From: Flexivirga meconopsidis
Lineage (GTDB): Bacteria; Actinomycetota; Actinomycetes; Actinomycetales; Dermatophilaceae
Direction of reading: 5' to 3'
NCBI RefSeq assembly: GCF_026162425.1
Contig: NZ_JAOBQJ010000002.1
Location: 806,001-870,000, forward strand
DNA: 64,000 bases
Shown here: one piece after another, positions 44,620-54,109 of the stretch
Numbering within the stretch: the stretch's first letter is position 1
Layout: each line of letters begins with the position of its first letter
Program-made: the position numbers and the translations under genes
Notes under the pieces: generated by a model
Told to the model about the DNA's origin: nothing
Databases searched by the model: none
The model's input: only the letters and a program-made list of their open reading frames with translations

Positions 44620-45987
44620 CTACTCCCCCTCCAGGGCCAACAGGTCGTCGATCGTCTCGCGACGCAGCCAGGTGCGCACCTCGCCGCCAGTCAGGGCGAG
44701 CACCGGCGGCCGGGGCACGTGGTTGTACTGGCTTGCCAGCGACCGACAGTAGGCACCGGTCGCCGCGACCGCGAGCAGGTCACCGGCAGCGGTGTCCGCG
44801 GGCAGCTGTGCCTCTCGGACGACGATGTCACCGGACTCACAATGCTTGCCCACCACTCGGGTCAGCATGTCCGCGCTGTCGCCACCCCGATTGGCAAGCG
44901 CCGCGGCGTAATCGGCCTGGTAGAGCGCGGGCCGCGGGTTGTCGCTCATGCCGCCGTCGACGGACACGTAGGTCCGCACGAGCGTGTCGGTCGCCTGCAC
45001 CGGCTTGACCGTGCCGACCTCGTAGAGAGTGATGCCGGCAGGACCGATGATCGCCCGACCGGGCTCGATCGAGACGCGCGGCACCGGCATACCCGCCTCG
45101 GCGCAGGCATCGCGCACGATGGTGGCGAGTTGGCCGGCCATCTGCGCCTCGGTCAGCGGCGTGTCGGTCGGCAGGTAGGCGATGCCGAAACCGCCGCCGA
45201 GGTCGAGCTCCGGCAGCGTGACGCCCTGCTCGCGCGCGACCTGCAGCTGCAGGGTGATCAGCCGCTGCGCGGCGACCGCGAAGCCGTCCGACTCGAAGAT
45301 CTGCGATCCGATGTGGGAGTGGAAACCAAGCAATTCCAAGGCATTCGAGCGTGCGAGCACCCGCGCGGCCGCCTCGGCCACTTCCCCTCCATCGAGCGAG
45401 AAGCCGAACTTCTGGTCCTCGTGCGCGGTCGCGATGAACTCGTGGGTGTGCGCCTCGACACCGGTTTTGACCCGCAGCATCACCTTGGCCCGAATGCCGC
45501 GCTGCTCGGCGGAGGCCGCAACCCGCTCGATCTCGTCGAAGGAGTCGACGATGATCCGGCCGACGCCGTAGTCGAGCGCGGCGTCGATCTCGGCGACCGA
45601 CTTGTTGTTACCGTGCATCCCGATGCGGGCGCCCGGGAAGCCGGCCTTCGCCGCGACCGCGAGCTCGCCGCCGGTGCAGACGTCGAGGTTCAGGCCCTCG
45701 GAGTCGAGCAGCCGCGCGAGCGGGGTCGCGAGGAACGCCTTGCCGGCGTAGAACACGTCGCATTGTGTGCCGATGGCGCCGAACGCGGCGGCGAACTCGT
45801 CCCGGAAGCTGCGCGCACGGGCCAGCAGGTCCTCGACGTCGATCAGGTATGCCGGGGTGCCGTATGCCGCGGCCAGCTCCGTCAAGGCTCGGCCGCGCAG
45901 CGCAAGGGCGCCCTCGGAGTCGCGGGTGAGACCGGCCGGCCACACGTCGGCCGCGGTCGCCTGCTGCAGGTCGGGGCTGGAAGTCAC
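44620..45987 (-). CDS. lysA: Diaminopimelate decarboxylase
   Basis: PLP fold-III enzyme giving lysine from meso-diaminopimelate; 455 residues. Lys83 in YAGKAFLA binds PLP; GFHSHIGSQI, LDLGGGFGIAY, EPGRAIIG and GAYCRSLASQYN are also family motifs. GTG 45987 starts the protein; a longer frame running through the tRNA gene is spurious. The usual upstream argS is absent from this window. Confidence 0.96.
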   Translation of the reverse strand: MTSSPDLQQATAADVWPAGLTRDSEGALALRGRALTELAAAYGTPAYLIDVEDLLARARSFRDEFAAAFGAIGTQCDVFYAGKAFLATPLARLLDSEGLNLDVCTGGELAVAAKAGFPGARIGMHGNNKSVAEIDAALDYGVGRIIVDSFDEIERVAASAEQRGIRAKVMLRVKTGVEAHTHEFIATAHEDQKFGFSLDGGEVAEAAARVLARSNALELLGFHSHIGSQIFESDGFAVAAQRLITLQLQVAREQGVTLPELDLGGGFGIAYLPTDTPLTEAQMAGQLATIVRDACAEAGMPVPRVSIEPGRAIIGPAGITLYEVGTVKPVQATDTLVRTYVSVDGGMSDNPRPALYQADYAAALANRGGDSADMLTRVVGKHCESGDIVVREAQLPADTAAGDLLAVAATGAYCRSLASQYNHVPRPPVLALTGGEVRTWLRRETIDDLLALEGE

Positions 45988-46113
45988 GGGCGACACGATA
46001 CGGCGGGGCGTGTTCGGTCCTACCGGCTCGTCCGGCGGGTGGTCTGCTGAGAGCTCGCCGATTCGGAGCAGCGGCGGACGGCTGATAATGTTGCCCAGCG
46101 CGGTTCGCCGCAC

Positions 46114-46188
46114 GCCCCCGTAGCTCAGGGGATAGAGCACCGCCCTCCGGAGGCGGGAGCGGAGGTTCGAATCCTCCCGGGGGCACCA
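46114..46188 (+). tRNA. tRNA-Arg (anticodon CCG), CCA encoded
   Basis: Full cloverleaf: acceptor GCCCCCG pairs with CGGGGGC; D-arm GCTC/GAGC; anticodon stem CCGCC/GGCGG around loop CTCCGGA with anticodon CCG (reads CGG); T-arm GGAGG/CCTCC with TTCGAAT. Discriminator A at 46185 and encoded CCA at 46186-46188. Confidence 0.97.
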
Positions 46189-46189
46189 C

Positions 46190-46216
46190 AAGGTCAGCCG
46201 CTTTGCGGCTGACCTT
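46190..46216 (+). terminator. Terminator after tRNA-Arg
   Basis: AAGGTCAGCCG (46190-46200) pairs perfectly with 46206-46216 around CTTTG and is followed by CTTCTTGC, a weak T-rich tail. Confidence 0.85.
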
Positions 46217-46433
46217 CTTGCATCCCGGGCAGTAGCCCCCGGCACGCCCAGGCGACATCCAGCTGAGTCCCGTTGCGCTGCCAGCAAATTCCCAGTTCAA
46301 CGCCCTGGCGGCGCGACCCGGTCGCAGTTGGACGGTAAGCAAGCCGGTAACCGCCCCACCGGACCTATCGCGGTCCTACGCTTCGGTCGCTGCCCACCCC
46401 CAAGCAGCATTTCGGATGTCCCTGGAGGTCCCC

Positions 46434-49265
46434 ATGACCGAGTCCCCGAATCCCGAGCACGCGTCGTCGCAGCCCCCTCCCCGCCGGCCGAAGCGCACCG
46501 CGCTGATCGCTGGCGGCGCCGCGTTCGCACTGCTCGCCGCAGGCGGTGTCACCGTCGTCGCCGCCGGCGGGCCCGAAAAGGTGAAAGAGGCGCTCGGCGG
46601 CGAGCACGACAGCGGCGGCGAGAGCCTGCACGAGTTCGCCAAGGAGAACAAGGGCATCAACCGGCACTCCCAGGCGCTCTCGGTGATCATGGAGAAGAAG
46701 GACGGCGGCAGCGGCGAGGTCGTGAGCGGTCCCAACCAGGAGACCTACGAGAACCAGGCCTTCCCGCGCACCACCATCGCGGCGGCGCAAAGCAGCGCCA
46801 GCCGTGCGCAGTTCCAGGCGATCGCGAGGAACGGCAAGGGCGGCCCTCCGGGGCTCGGTGTCTGGACGCTGCTGCCCAACACCACCGGCACCGTTCCGGA
46901 CCCGGTCACCTACACCGGTAAACCGAGCCAGGTCAGCGGCCGCACCACGTCGGTGGTCATCGACCCGAACGGCACGACCGCCTACATCGGCTCGGCCGGC
47001 GGCGGCGTCTGGAAGACCGACGACATCACCGCGGCCACGCCCAACTGGCACTCGGTCAGCGACAGTCTGCCGAGCCAGGCGATCGGCACCCTCACCCTCT
47101 CCGGTGGGGTGCTGTATGCCGGCACCGGCGAACCCAACGGCTCGTCCGACAGCGAGGCGGGTGTCGGCCTGTTCAAGTCGACCGACGGCGGGTCGAGCTG
47201 GTCGGAGGTCAAGGGCTTCCACCAGTACGGCCAGGACCGCAGCGTGGCGACCGTCGCGGTCGACCCGACCAACAGCCGGCATCTGCTGGTCGGCACGCAG
47301 ATCGGCCGACACGGTGCGTCGTCGGTCAACGGCGGGCGATATACCCCGCCCGGTGCTCCCCCGGTCGGGCTCTTCGAGACCACCGACGGCGGCGCGACCT
47401 GGAAGCAGGTCATCAAGGAGCAGCAGGACGCGGTCGACCCGACCTCGGCAAACGGCAACGACTTCTTCCGGGGCGGTGTCACCAAGGTCGAGTTCGACCC
47501 GAACGACCCGAAAGTCACCTACGCCAGTGTGAGCGACTACGGCCTCTACCGGCGCGGGGCGGGTGACGCGGCATACAGCAGGATCTACACGATCAGCACC
47601 CCCGGCTCGCTCACCACCTCGCCCAGCAGCCGGATCGAGTTCGACGCCACGAGCGTCGGCGGCAAGACGCGCATCTACCTGGGTGACGCGACCCGTTACA
47701 AGAGTTCGGTCGCGGGGCTGCTGCGCACCGACGACGCGCAGGCGGCGACGCCGGCGTGGACCGAGCTGAGTTCGCCGGACAAGAGCAGCACCGGCTACGA
47801 CAGCTACAACTTCTGCCAGGGCCAGTGCAGCTACGACATGGCGGTCACCACCCCGAAGGGCGAGCCGAACACCGTGGCGCTGTCGGGTTCGATGAATTAC
47901 GACGAGATCTTCACCGCCCACCAGCCGAGCAACGGCCGGGCGATCATCCGCTCAACGAACGCGGGCGTGTCCTTCACCGACATGACCAACGACGCATCCA
48001 ACAACGGCCTGCACCCTGATCAGCACGGGTTTGCGTTCTTCCCGAACAACCCGAACAGCTGGGTGGCCACCAACGACGGCGGTGTCACCGTCGAGAGCGG
48101 GCCGTTCGTCGACAAGTCGGCCGACTGCAACACGCGCGGGCTCGGCGCCACCGACCTGGCCAACTGCAAGCGCTGGCTGAGTGCGATCCCGACGAGCAAC
48201 CGGCAGGTCAACCAGGGGCTGCAAACCCTTCAGTACCAGTCGATTTCGACGCAGGGCGGCATCGTCCAGGGCGGCACTCAGGACAACGGCACGTGGGAGT
48301 CGGACTACCCCGGCGGCTGGGCCGAGACGGTCGGCGGCGACGGCGGCAACTCCGCGATCAACCCGGCGGACACCAACATCCGCTTCCACACCTACTACAA
48401 CCCGCAGATGGACGTGAACTTCCACGGGTCCAGCGCGACCGGCTGGGACTGGATCGCCGACCCGCTGCTGGCAAGCGGTGAGGCGTCGTCGTTCTACATC
48501 CCGGTGGAGGCCGACAAGACGGCGCCGGGGACGGTGTATGCCGGTCTGCAGCACGTCTTCCGCACCACCGACAACGGCGGCAAACAGGCCGACCTGGACA
48601 AGCACTGCAACGAGCTGACCGGCGACTTCACGATCACCTGCGGTGACTTCGTGGCGCTCGGCGGGGCGAAGGGCGATCTGTCCGGTTCGGCATACGGCGC
48701 GGACAACGCCGGTGCCGGCAACTACGTGGTGAGCGTCGTGCACGCCCAGCGCAAGACCAACATCATGTGGGCGGCGACTCGGCGTGGGCGGCTGTTCATC
48801 AGCACGAATGCCAATGCGGCAGACGCGAATTCGGTCAGCTACACCCGGCTCGACAAGACCGCGACCGGAGACGCGCTGCCCACCCGCTTCATCTCCGGCA
48901 TCTCGCTCGACCCGGCCAATCCGTATCACGCGATCGTCAGTTACAGCGGCTACTCGGAGTATGCCGCGGGCGGTCACGTCTACGACGTCACCTACAACCC
49001 GGCGACCAAGACGGTCACCAGCAAGGACATCTCGTCCGACCTCGGCGACCAGCCGGTGACCGGGGTGCAGCGCGACTGGCGGACCGGTGCGATCTACATT
49101 GGCACCGACTTCGGCGTGCTCACCCGGCCGGCCGGCGGCACGTCCTGGCTGGCGACGCCGGGCATGCCGCAGGTCGCCGTCTACGGGCTGACCCTCGACG
49201 ACTCGGGCAAGCGGCTGTATGCCGCCACCCACGGCCGGGGCGTCTACGTCAACCGGATCAACTGA
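46434..49265 (+). CDS. Large membrane-anchored Asp-box (BNR/VPS10-like) beta-propeller protein
   Basis: 943 residues. A cytoplasmic Pro/Arg-rich N-terminus of about 21 residues is followed by one membrane helix (about 22-46), then an extracytoplasmic domain with many Asp-boxes (STDGGSSW, TTDGGATW, STNAGVSF, TTDNGGK) that mark beta-propeller blades, as in sialidases, VPS10/sortilin-like and photosystem assembly proteins. No catalytic motif is recognised. GGAGG lies 6 bases before ATG 46434. Four cysteines (FCQGQC and others) could form disulfides. Function unknown. Confidence 0.8.
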   Translation: MTESPNPEHASSQPPPRRPKRTALIAGGAAFALLAAGGVTVVAAGGPEKVKEALGGEHDSGGESLHEFAKENKGINRHSQALSVIMEKKDGGSGEVVSGPNQETYENQAFPRTTIAAAQSSASRAQFQAIARNGKGGPPGLGVWTLLPNTTGTVPDPVTYTGKPSQVSGRTTSVVIDPNGTTAYIGSAGGGVWKTDDITAATPNWHSVSDSLPSQAIGTLTLSGGVLYAGTGEPNGSSDSEAGVGLFKSTDGGSSWSEVKGFHQYGQDRSVATVAVDPTNSRHLLVGTQIGRHGASSVNGGRYTPPGAPPVGLFETTDGGATWKQVIKEQQDAVDPTSANGNDFFRGGVTKVEFDPNDPKVTYASVSDYGLYRRGAGDAAYSRIYTISTPGSLTTSPSSRIEFDATSVGGKTRIYLGDATRYKSSVAGLLRTDDAQAATPAWTELSSPDKSSTGYDSYNFCQGQCSYDMAVTTPKGEPNTVALSGSMNYDEIFTAHQPSNGRAIIRSTNAGVSFTDMTNDASNNGLHPDQHGFAFFPNNPNSWVATNDGGVTVESGPFVDKSADCNTRGLGATDLANCKRWLSAIPTSNRQVNQGLQTLQYQSISTQGGIVQGGTQDNGTWESDYPGGWAETVGGDGGNSAINPADTNIRFHTYYNPQMDVNFHGSSATGWDWIADPLLASGEASSFYIPVEADKTAPGTVYAGLQHVFRTTDNGGKQADLDKHCNELTGDFTITCGDFVALGGAKGDLSGSAYGADNAGAGNYVVSVVHAQRKTNIMWAATRRGRLFISTNANAADANSVSYTRLDKTATGDALPTRFISGISLDPANPYHAIVSYSGYSEYAAGGHVYDVTYNPATKTVTSKDISSDLGDQPVTGVQRDWRTGAIYIGTDFGVLTRPAGGTSWLATPGMPQVAVYGLTLDDSGKRLYAATHGRGVYVNRIN

Positions 49266-49271
49266 TCCACC

Positions 49272-49300
49272 GGTGGGGCCTCGCGGTGCGGGGCCCCACC
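49272..49300 (+). terminator. Hairpin after the Asp-box protein gene
   Basis: GGTGGGGCC (49272-49280) pairs with GGCCCCACC (49292-49300) 7 bases after the stop codon. GC-rich, no T-tract. Confidence 0.6.
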
Positions 49301-49370
49301 CCCTTGCGGGGCGCGAATCTCAGCGTGCGCGAACGCCATACGAGCCCCGCCGCTCGGGCACGATGTGACG

Positions 49371-51050
49371 ATGGTCTCTTTCGGTGCCCTTGCCGCCAAG
49401 CCCTTCGAGCAGACCTACGACCCGATCCTGAGCTCGCTCGGCTGGTCGTCGCTGGTCGCCGGCCTGCCGCTGCTGACGGTCTTCGCGCTGCTCGGCATCT
49501 GGAAGACTCGCGCGCACTGGGCCGCGCTGGCCGGTCTGGTGGTCGCCATCGTGGTGGCCGTCGCGGCATACAAGATGCCGATCGGGCAGACGCTCTCGGC
49601 GACCGCCGAGGGCGCGGCGTTCGGGCTCTTCCCCATCATGTGGATCGTCGTCAACGCGATCTGGATCTACCAAATGACGGTAAGCACAGGGCATTTCGAC
49701 GTGCTGCGCCGGTCGTTCGGTGCGGTGTCGCAGGACCAGCGGGTACAGGCAGTCATCATCGCCTTCTGCTTCGGCGCGCTGCTCGAGGCCCTCGCCGGCT
49801 TCGGCACGCCGGTGGCGATCACCTCAGTGATGCTGGTGGCGCTCGGTTTCGGCAAGATGAAGGCGGCCGCCGTCGCGCTGGTGGCAAACACCGCACCGGT
49901 GGCGTTCGGGGCGATCGCCGTGCCGATCACCACGCTGGCCAAGGTGACCAACCTGTCCGAGGACACCCTCGCCGCCACGATCGGCCGGCAGACCCCGATC
50001 CTCGCGCTCGTCGTGCCGCTGGCGCTGGTCTACATGGTCGACGGCCGGCGCGGGGTGCGGCAGGCCTGGCCCGCGGCGGTCGTCGGCGGGTTTGTCTTCG
50101 CGATCCTCCAATTTGCTTGTTCCAACTACCTTTTCGTCGCCCTCACCGACATCGTCGCCGCGCTCGGGGGCGCACTCGCGATCGTGCTGTTGCTGCGGGT
50201 CTGGCAGCCGGCCCAGATCGTCGGCGCGGGAGACGTGGCGCTCGCCGGGGTGCCGGAGGCGCGATCGGGTGGTGGCGGCGGCCCGGCCGGAGCGTTTGCC
50301 GGGCAGGACGGTCGCGCCGACGTGGCGAAGGCCTATGCGCCATACCTGATCATCATCGTGGTGTTCTCGCTCGCCCAGGTCGAGCCGGTCAAGTCATGGC
50401 TCGCGCACGGCGCGACCACCTTCGACTGGCCCGGGCTCGACATCCGCAACCCGGCCGGAAAGTCGCCGTCCGCAACGGTTTTCGCGTTTGGCTGGCTGCC
50501 TGCTGCGGGCACGCTGCTGCTGATCGCGGGCGTGCTCACGGCGCTCGCGCTGAGCGTGCGGGCCTCGCAGACGGTGCGTGCCTACGGCGCCACCCTCGAC
50601 CAGCTGAAGTGGGCGATCCTGACGGTCGCCGCGGTGCTAGCGCTCGCCTATGTGATGAACCTGTCCGGCCAGACGATCACGATCGGCATGTGGATCGCCG
50701 GCAGCGGTGGCGTGATGGCGCTGCTGTCGCCGATCCTCGGCTGGTTCGGGGTGGCGGTCACCGGCTCGGACACCTCCTCCAACGCGCTCTTTGGCACGCT
50801 GCAGGTGTCAGCGGCGAAAGGCACCGGCATCTCCCCCGAGCTGCTCGCCTCGGCCAACAGCTCCGGCGGTGTCCTCGGCAAGATGGTGTCGCCGCAAAAC
50901 CTCGCAATCGCCGCTGCCGCAGTCGGATTGGAGGGCAAGGAGGGTGAGCTGCTGCGCCGGGTGCTGCCGTGGGCGCTCGGCTTCCTGGTCGTGATGTGCG
51001 CCCTGGTCTACCTGCAGTCGACCAGCGTGCTGGGCTGGATGCTGCCCTGA
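49371..51050 (+). CDS. lctP: L-lactate permease (LctP family)
   Basis: About 559 residues with 12-14 membrane segments. LctP-family motifs include AAFGLFPIMWIVVNAIWIY, LEALAGFGTPVAITSVML, GSDTSSNALFG and SANSSGGVLGKMVSPQNLAIA. It imports lactate or glycolate with protons. GTG 49365 and ATG 49371 are both possible starts. A Gly-rich cytoplasmic loop (SGGGGGPAGAF) lies near the middle. No lactate dehydrogenase is adjacent. Confidence 0.9.
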   Translation: MVSFGALAAKPFEQTYDPILSSLGWSSLVAGLPLLTVFALLGIWKTRAHWAALAGLVVAIVVAVAAYKMPIGQTLSATAEGAAFGLFPIMWIVVNAIWIYQMTVSTGHFDVLRRSFGAVSQDQRVQAVIIAFCFGALLEALAGFGTPVAITSVMLVALGFGKMKAAAVALVANTAPVAFGAIAVPITTLAKVTNLSEDTLAATIGRQTPILALVVPLALVYMVDGRRGVRQAWPAAVVGGFVFAILQFACSNYLFVALTDIVAALGGALAIVLLLRVWQPAQIVGAGDVALAGVPEARSGGGGGPAGAFAGQDGRADVAKAYAPYLIIIVVFSLAQVEPVKSWLAHGATTFDWPGLDIRNPAGKSPSATVFAFGWLPAAGTLLLIAGVLTALALSVRASQTVRAYGATLDQLKWAILTVAAVLALAYVMNLSGQTITIGMWIAGSGGVMALLSPILGWFGVAVTGSDTSSNALFGTLQVSAAKGTGISPELLASANSSGGVLGKMVSPQNLAIAAAAVGLEGKEGELLRRVLPWALGFLVVMCALVYLQSTSVLGWMLP

Positions 51051-51059
51051 CCAGGCGGC

Positions 51060-51650
51060 TCAGTCGCCCGCCGGCCGGGCGCGCAGGTGGGCCCGCTCAC
51101 CCTGCTTGCCGAAGAGGCTGAGGATCTCCACCGGCTTGTCATCCGCGGCACCGAACCAGTGCGGCGTGCGGGTGTCGAACTCGGCCGCCTCACCGGCACC
51201 CAGCACCAGGTCGTGCTCGGCGAGCACGAGCCGCAGGTTGCCGTTCAGCACATAGACCCAGTCATAGCCCTCGTGGGTCTTCAGCTCCGGCTGCTGCGGT
51301 TGCGCGACGCCGGGCAGCACGAACTTGTAAGCCTGTATGCCGCCCGGCCGCCTCGTCAGCGGCACCATCGTCATGCCGTGGGCCTGCATCGGGCGCAGGT
51401 GGATGCGCGGGTCGCCGGTCGGTGGGGCGTCGACGAGTTCGTCGAGCGTCACGCCATACACCTGAGCGAGCGGGAGCAGCAGCTCGAGCGTCGGCCGCCG
51501 CTCCCCCGACTCCAGCCGGGAGAGCGTGCTGATCGCGACGCCGGTTGATGCCGCGAGCTCGGTCAGCGTCAGGTCGCGGCGACGGCGCAGCGCGCGCAGC
51601 CGGGGACCGACCGCGGCGAGCGTTTCGTCGAGTTCTTCCATGCGATCCAT
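51060..51650 (-). CDS. HTH (XRE)-cupin transcriptional regulator
   Basis: About 196 residues: an XRE-type helix-turn-helix (LTLTELAASTGVAISTLSRLESGERRP, approx. residues 27-53) followed by a cupin domain (HEGYDWVYVLNGNLRLVLAEHDLVLGAGEAAEFDTRTPHWF). ATG 51650 or ATG 51641 is the start. It is divergent from the FAD-dependent oxidoreductase gene 58 bases away and probably controls it and/or itself. It converges on lctP with a 9-base gap. Confidence 0.88.
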   Translation of the reverse strand: MDRMEELDETLAAVGPRLRALRRRRDLTLTELAASTGVAISTLSRLESGERRPTLELLLPLAQVYGVTLDELVDAPPTGDPRIHLRPMQAHGMTMVPLTRRPGGIQAYKFVLPGVAQPQQPELKTHEGYDWVYVLNGNLRLVLAEHDLVLGAGEAAEFDTRTPHWFGAADDKPVEILSLFGKQGERAHLRARPAGD

Positions 51651-51662
51651 TTTGCCATAACC

Positions 51663-51676
51663 GCAAAGCAATTTGC
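51663..51676. promoter_or_regulatory. Inverted repeat between the HTH-cupin and flavoprotein genes
   Basis: GCAAA-GCAA-TTTGC lies between the divergent starts (51650 and 51709), a natural candidate operator for the HTH-cupin protein. Confidence 0.45.
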
Positions 51677-51708
51677 CGAGACTGATGAGGTGGTGAAGTC
51701 TCGTCGGC

Positions 51709-52653
51709 ATGAGCGACGAACTTGCAGCGGGCTATGACGTGATCGTGATCGGTGGTGGGGCCGCCGGTCTGAACGGCGCCCTGATGTTGGCGCGCTCGAA
51801 GCGCTCGGTGGCGGTGATCGACGCGGGCGTGCCGCGCAACGCGCCGGCCGATGGGGTGCACGGGCTGCTCGGCCACGACGGTGTGCCGCCGCTGGAGTTG
51901 CTGCGGCGCGGCGTCGCCGAGGTGCGGTCGTATGGCGGCACGGTCGTCGACGGCGAGGCGGCCGAATTGTCAGGAATCGCAGGTGATTTCGAGGTCGCTC
52001 TCCACGACAGCCGCCGGGTGCGGGCGCGTCGCCTGCTGGTGACGACCGGGCTGGTGGACGAGCTACCCGCCATACCTGGCCTGCGGGAGCGGTGGGGCAA
52101 GGACGTCGTGCACTGTCCCTACTGCCACGGCTGGGAGGTGCGCGACCGGCCAATTGGGGTGCTGGCGACCGGGCCGATGTCGGTGCATCAGGCGCTGCTC
52201 TTCTCGCAGCTGAGCGGTGACGTGCTGCTCTTCCGCGGCGACGTCGAGCTCGCTGCCGAGCAGGAGGCACAGCTGGGTGCGCGCGGCGTCCGCATCGTCG
52301 ACGGCCCGGTCGCGCAGGTCGTCGTCGAGAACGACGAGATCGCCGGGGTGCGGCTGGTCGACGGGTCGATCGTCGATCGGCGGGTGATCGTGGTCGCGAC
52401 CCGGATGGTCGCTCGCGGCGACTTCCTGGCCGGCATCGGCGTCTCTTTGGTGGAGCACCCGTCGGGCATGGGCGTGCACCTGCCGGTCGACCCGACCGGT
52501 CGCACCGAGGTGCCGGGCGTCTGGGCCGCGGGCAATGTCACCGACCTGACCGCACAGGTCGGCGCGTCGGCCGCGGCCGGAGCCATGGCGGGCGCGCAGA
52601 TCAATGCCGACCTGGTGATGGAAGAGGTGGCTGCCGCGCTTGCCGTGCCGTGA
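51709..52653 (+). CDS. FAD-dependent oxidoreductase, thioredoxin-reductase-like
   Basis: 314 residues with the FAD motif VIVIGGGAAGLNGALMLAR, the redox pair Cys-Pro-Tyr-Cys (VHCPYCHGWE) and the C-terminal FAD motif GVWAAGNVTDL. The NADPH-binding glycine motif, usually GxGxxA, is replaced by ATGPMSVHQALL, so it belongs to the variant group without a canonical NADPH motif and its reductant is uncertain. It is divergent from the HTH-cupin regulator. Confidence 0.87.
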   Translation: MSDELAAGYDVIVIGGGAAGLNGALMLARSKRSVAVIDAGVPRNAPADGVHGLLGHDGVPPLELLRRGVAEVRSYGGTVVDGEAAELSGIAGDFEVALHDSRRVRARRLLVTTGLVDELPAIPGLRERWGKDVVHCPYCHGWEVRDRPIGVLATGPMSVHQALLFSQLSGDVLLFRGDVELAAEQEAQLGARGVRIVDGPVAQVVVENDEIAGVRLVDGSIVDRRVIVVATRMVARGDFLAGIGVSLVEHPSGMGVHLPVDPTGRTEVPGVWAAGNVTDLTAQVGASAAAGAMAGAQINADLVMEEVAAALAVP

Positions 52654-53029
52654 CCGCCCTGCCCAGGACGGCCTCGGCGTCGACGGGGTCGAGCTCGAGG
52701 AAGCCGAACCGCAGCCGCGCCGTCGGAATGTGGTCGCGGATGTCGGCCAGCGGGATCGGGTCGATCTCGCGCAGTTCGGCGGCGCGCCGGAAACCGCCGG
52801 GGATGACGTCGCTCGGCTCCGGTTGCTCGCCGGTCACTGTGCCGATGAAGGTGACCGCACGCAGCGGGTCGCCGCCCGGATACGCCGTGGTTGGCGAGTA
52901 GATGAGGATGCGGTCGCCTGCCGTCATACGGGCGAGCGGGGCACGTTTGCCGTGGTTTGCCATCACGAACCCGCCGGCGACACCGCGGCGGGCGTGGTCT
53001 CGGGACACGACCAGGAGCCAGTAGCGCAT
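52601..53029 (-). CDS. EVE domain protein (UPF0310-like)
   Basis: 142 residues, nearly all one EVE/PUA-like domain (MRYWLLVVSRDHARRGVAGGFV, KRAPLARMTAGDRILIYSP). EVE domains bind modified bases in nucleic acid and occur in defence and RNA-modification proteins. ATG 53029 is the natural start. Its 3' end overlaps the flavoprotein gene by 53 bases on the opposite strand. Confidence 0.82.
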   Translation of the reverse strand: MRYWLLVVSRDHARRGVAGGFVMANHGKRAPLARMTAGDRILIYSPTTAYPGGDPLRAVTFIGTVTGEQPEPSDVIPGGFRRAAELREIDPIPLADIRDHIPTARLRFGFLELDPVDAEAVLGRAVTARQARQPPLPSPGRH

Positions 53030-53059
53030 GGCGGCGACGCTAGACACAGATGCGGACGG

Positions 53060-54109
53060 TCACTGTCCGCTGTCTGCCCAGGGTCGGCGCTGAGTCGCGT
53101 CGGTGACCTCACCGACGAGCTCCTCGAGCACGTCCTCGAGGAAGACCACGCCGAGGACCGCTCCGGCGGCGTCGACCACGCGAGCCAGGTGGGCGCCGCT
53201 GCGCTGCATGGTGAGCAGCACGTCCTCGACCTCGTCGTCGGGGGCGACGGTCGCGAGGCGCCGGATCCGCCGCGGCGGCACTGGCTCGGTGTAGGCCTCG
53301 TCGGTCGCGTAGAGCACGTCCTTGAGGTGCACGTAACCGGCGATGACACCGGTGCGGTCCAGCACCGGGAAACGGGAGAAACCGCGCTTGGCGACCAGCC
53401 GTTCGACGTCCTCGGGCGTCGCGCCGACACGGAGGGTGACGAGCTCGTCGAGGGGTACGGCGACGTCGGCCGCGACGCGATCGGAGAACTCCAGTGCGCC
53501 CTGCACCCGGGCGGACTGCTCCTCGTGCAGCAGCCCCTCACGCTGGGACTCGGCGACGATGAGCTCGACTTCTTCGGCCGAAAACGTCGACGTGGCTTCG
53601 TCTTTCGGCTCGACGCCGAGGCGTCGTACGGCGAACTTCGCGATGGCCTCGACGGCGCGGATCAGCGGTCGCAGCACCTTGGTGATCCACAGCAGCGCGG
53701 GCGCCAGCAGCAGCGCGGCGCGGTCGGGCCCGGCGATCGCGAGGTTCTTCGGCACCATCTCGCCGACCACCACGTGCAGATAGGCGACGATCAGCAGCGC
53801 CAGCAGCAACGCGACCGCGGTGACCGCGCCGTGCGGCAGGCCGACCACCTCCAGCACCGGCTCGAGCAGGTGCTCCAGCGCCTGTTCGGCCACCGCACCG
53901 AGCAGCACCGAGCACACCGTGATGCCGAGCTGTGCGCAGGCGAGCAGCGATGAAACGTTCTCCAGCGCTTCAAGACTCAGCCGCGCGCGCCGCGAGCCGG
54001 CGGCGGCGAGCGGCTCCAGCTGCGAGCGCCGCGCCGCCATCACGGAGAACTCCGCGCCGACGAAGAACGCGTTGCCGAGCAGGAAGAGCAGTGCCAGCCA
54101 GAGACTCAT
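53060..54109 (-). CDS. CNNM/CorC-type membrane protein (DUF21 + CBS pair), copy 2
   Basis: 349 residues. Residues 1-190 form the DUF21 membrane domain (SLWLALLFLLGNAFFVGAEFSVMAARRSQ), followed by two CBS domains (PVPLDELVTLRVGATPEDVERL, GVVFLEDVLEELVGEVTD). Such proteins take part in Mg2+/Co2+ homeostasis. It lacks the C-terminal CorC_HlyC domain that copy 1 keeps. Its start overlaps the stop of copy 1 (ATGA), so both are coupled. Confidence 0.88.
   Translation of the reverse strand: MSLWLALLFLLGNAFFVGAEFSVMAARRSQLEPLAAAGSRRARLSLEALENVSSLLACAQLGITVCSVLLGAVAEQALEHLLEPVLEVVGLPHGAVTAVALLLALLIVAYLHVVVGEMVPKNLAIAGPDRAALLLAPALLWITKVLRPLIRAVEAIAKFAVRRLGVEPKDEATSTFSAEEVELIVAESQREGLLHEEQSARVQGALEFSDRVAADVAVPLDELVTLRVGATPEDVERLVAKRGFSRFPVLDRTGVIAGYVHLKDVLYATDEAYTEPVPPRRIRRLATVAPDDEVEDVLLTMQRSGAHLARVVDAAGAVLGVVFLEDVLEELVGEVTDATQRRPWADSGQ

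Noticed and set aside
45988-46287. N-terminal extension of lysA containing CPREDSNLRSRL
   Set aside because: This is the well-known false translation of the complement of a tRNA gene; the real lysA start is GTG 45987.
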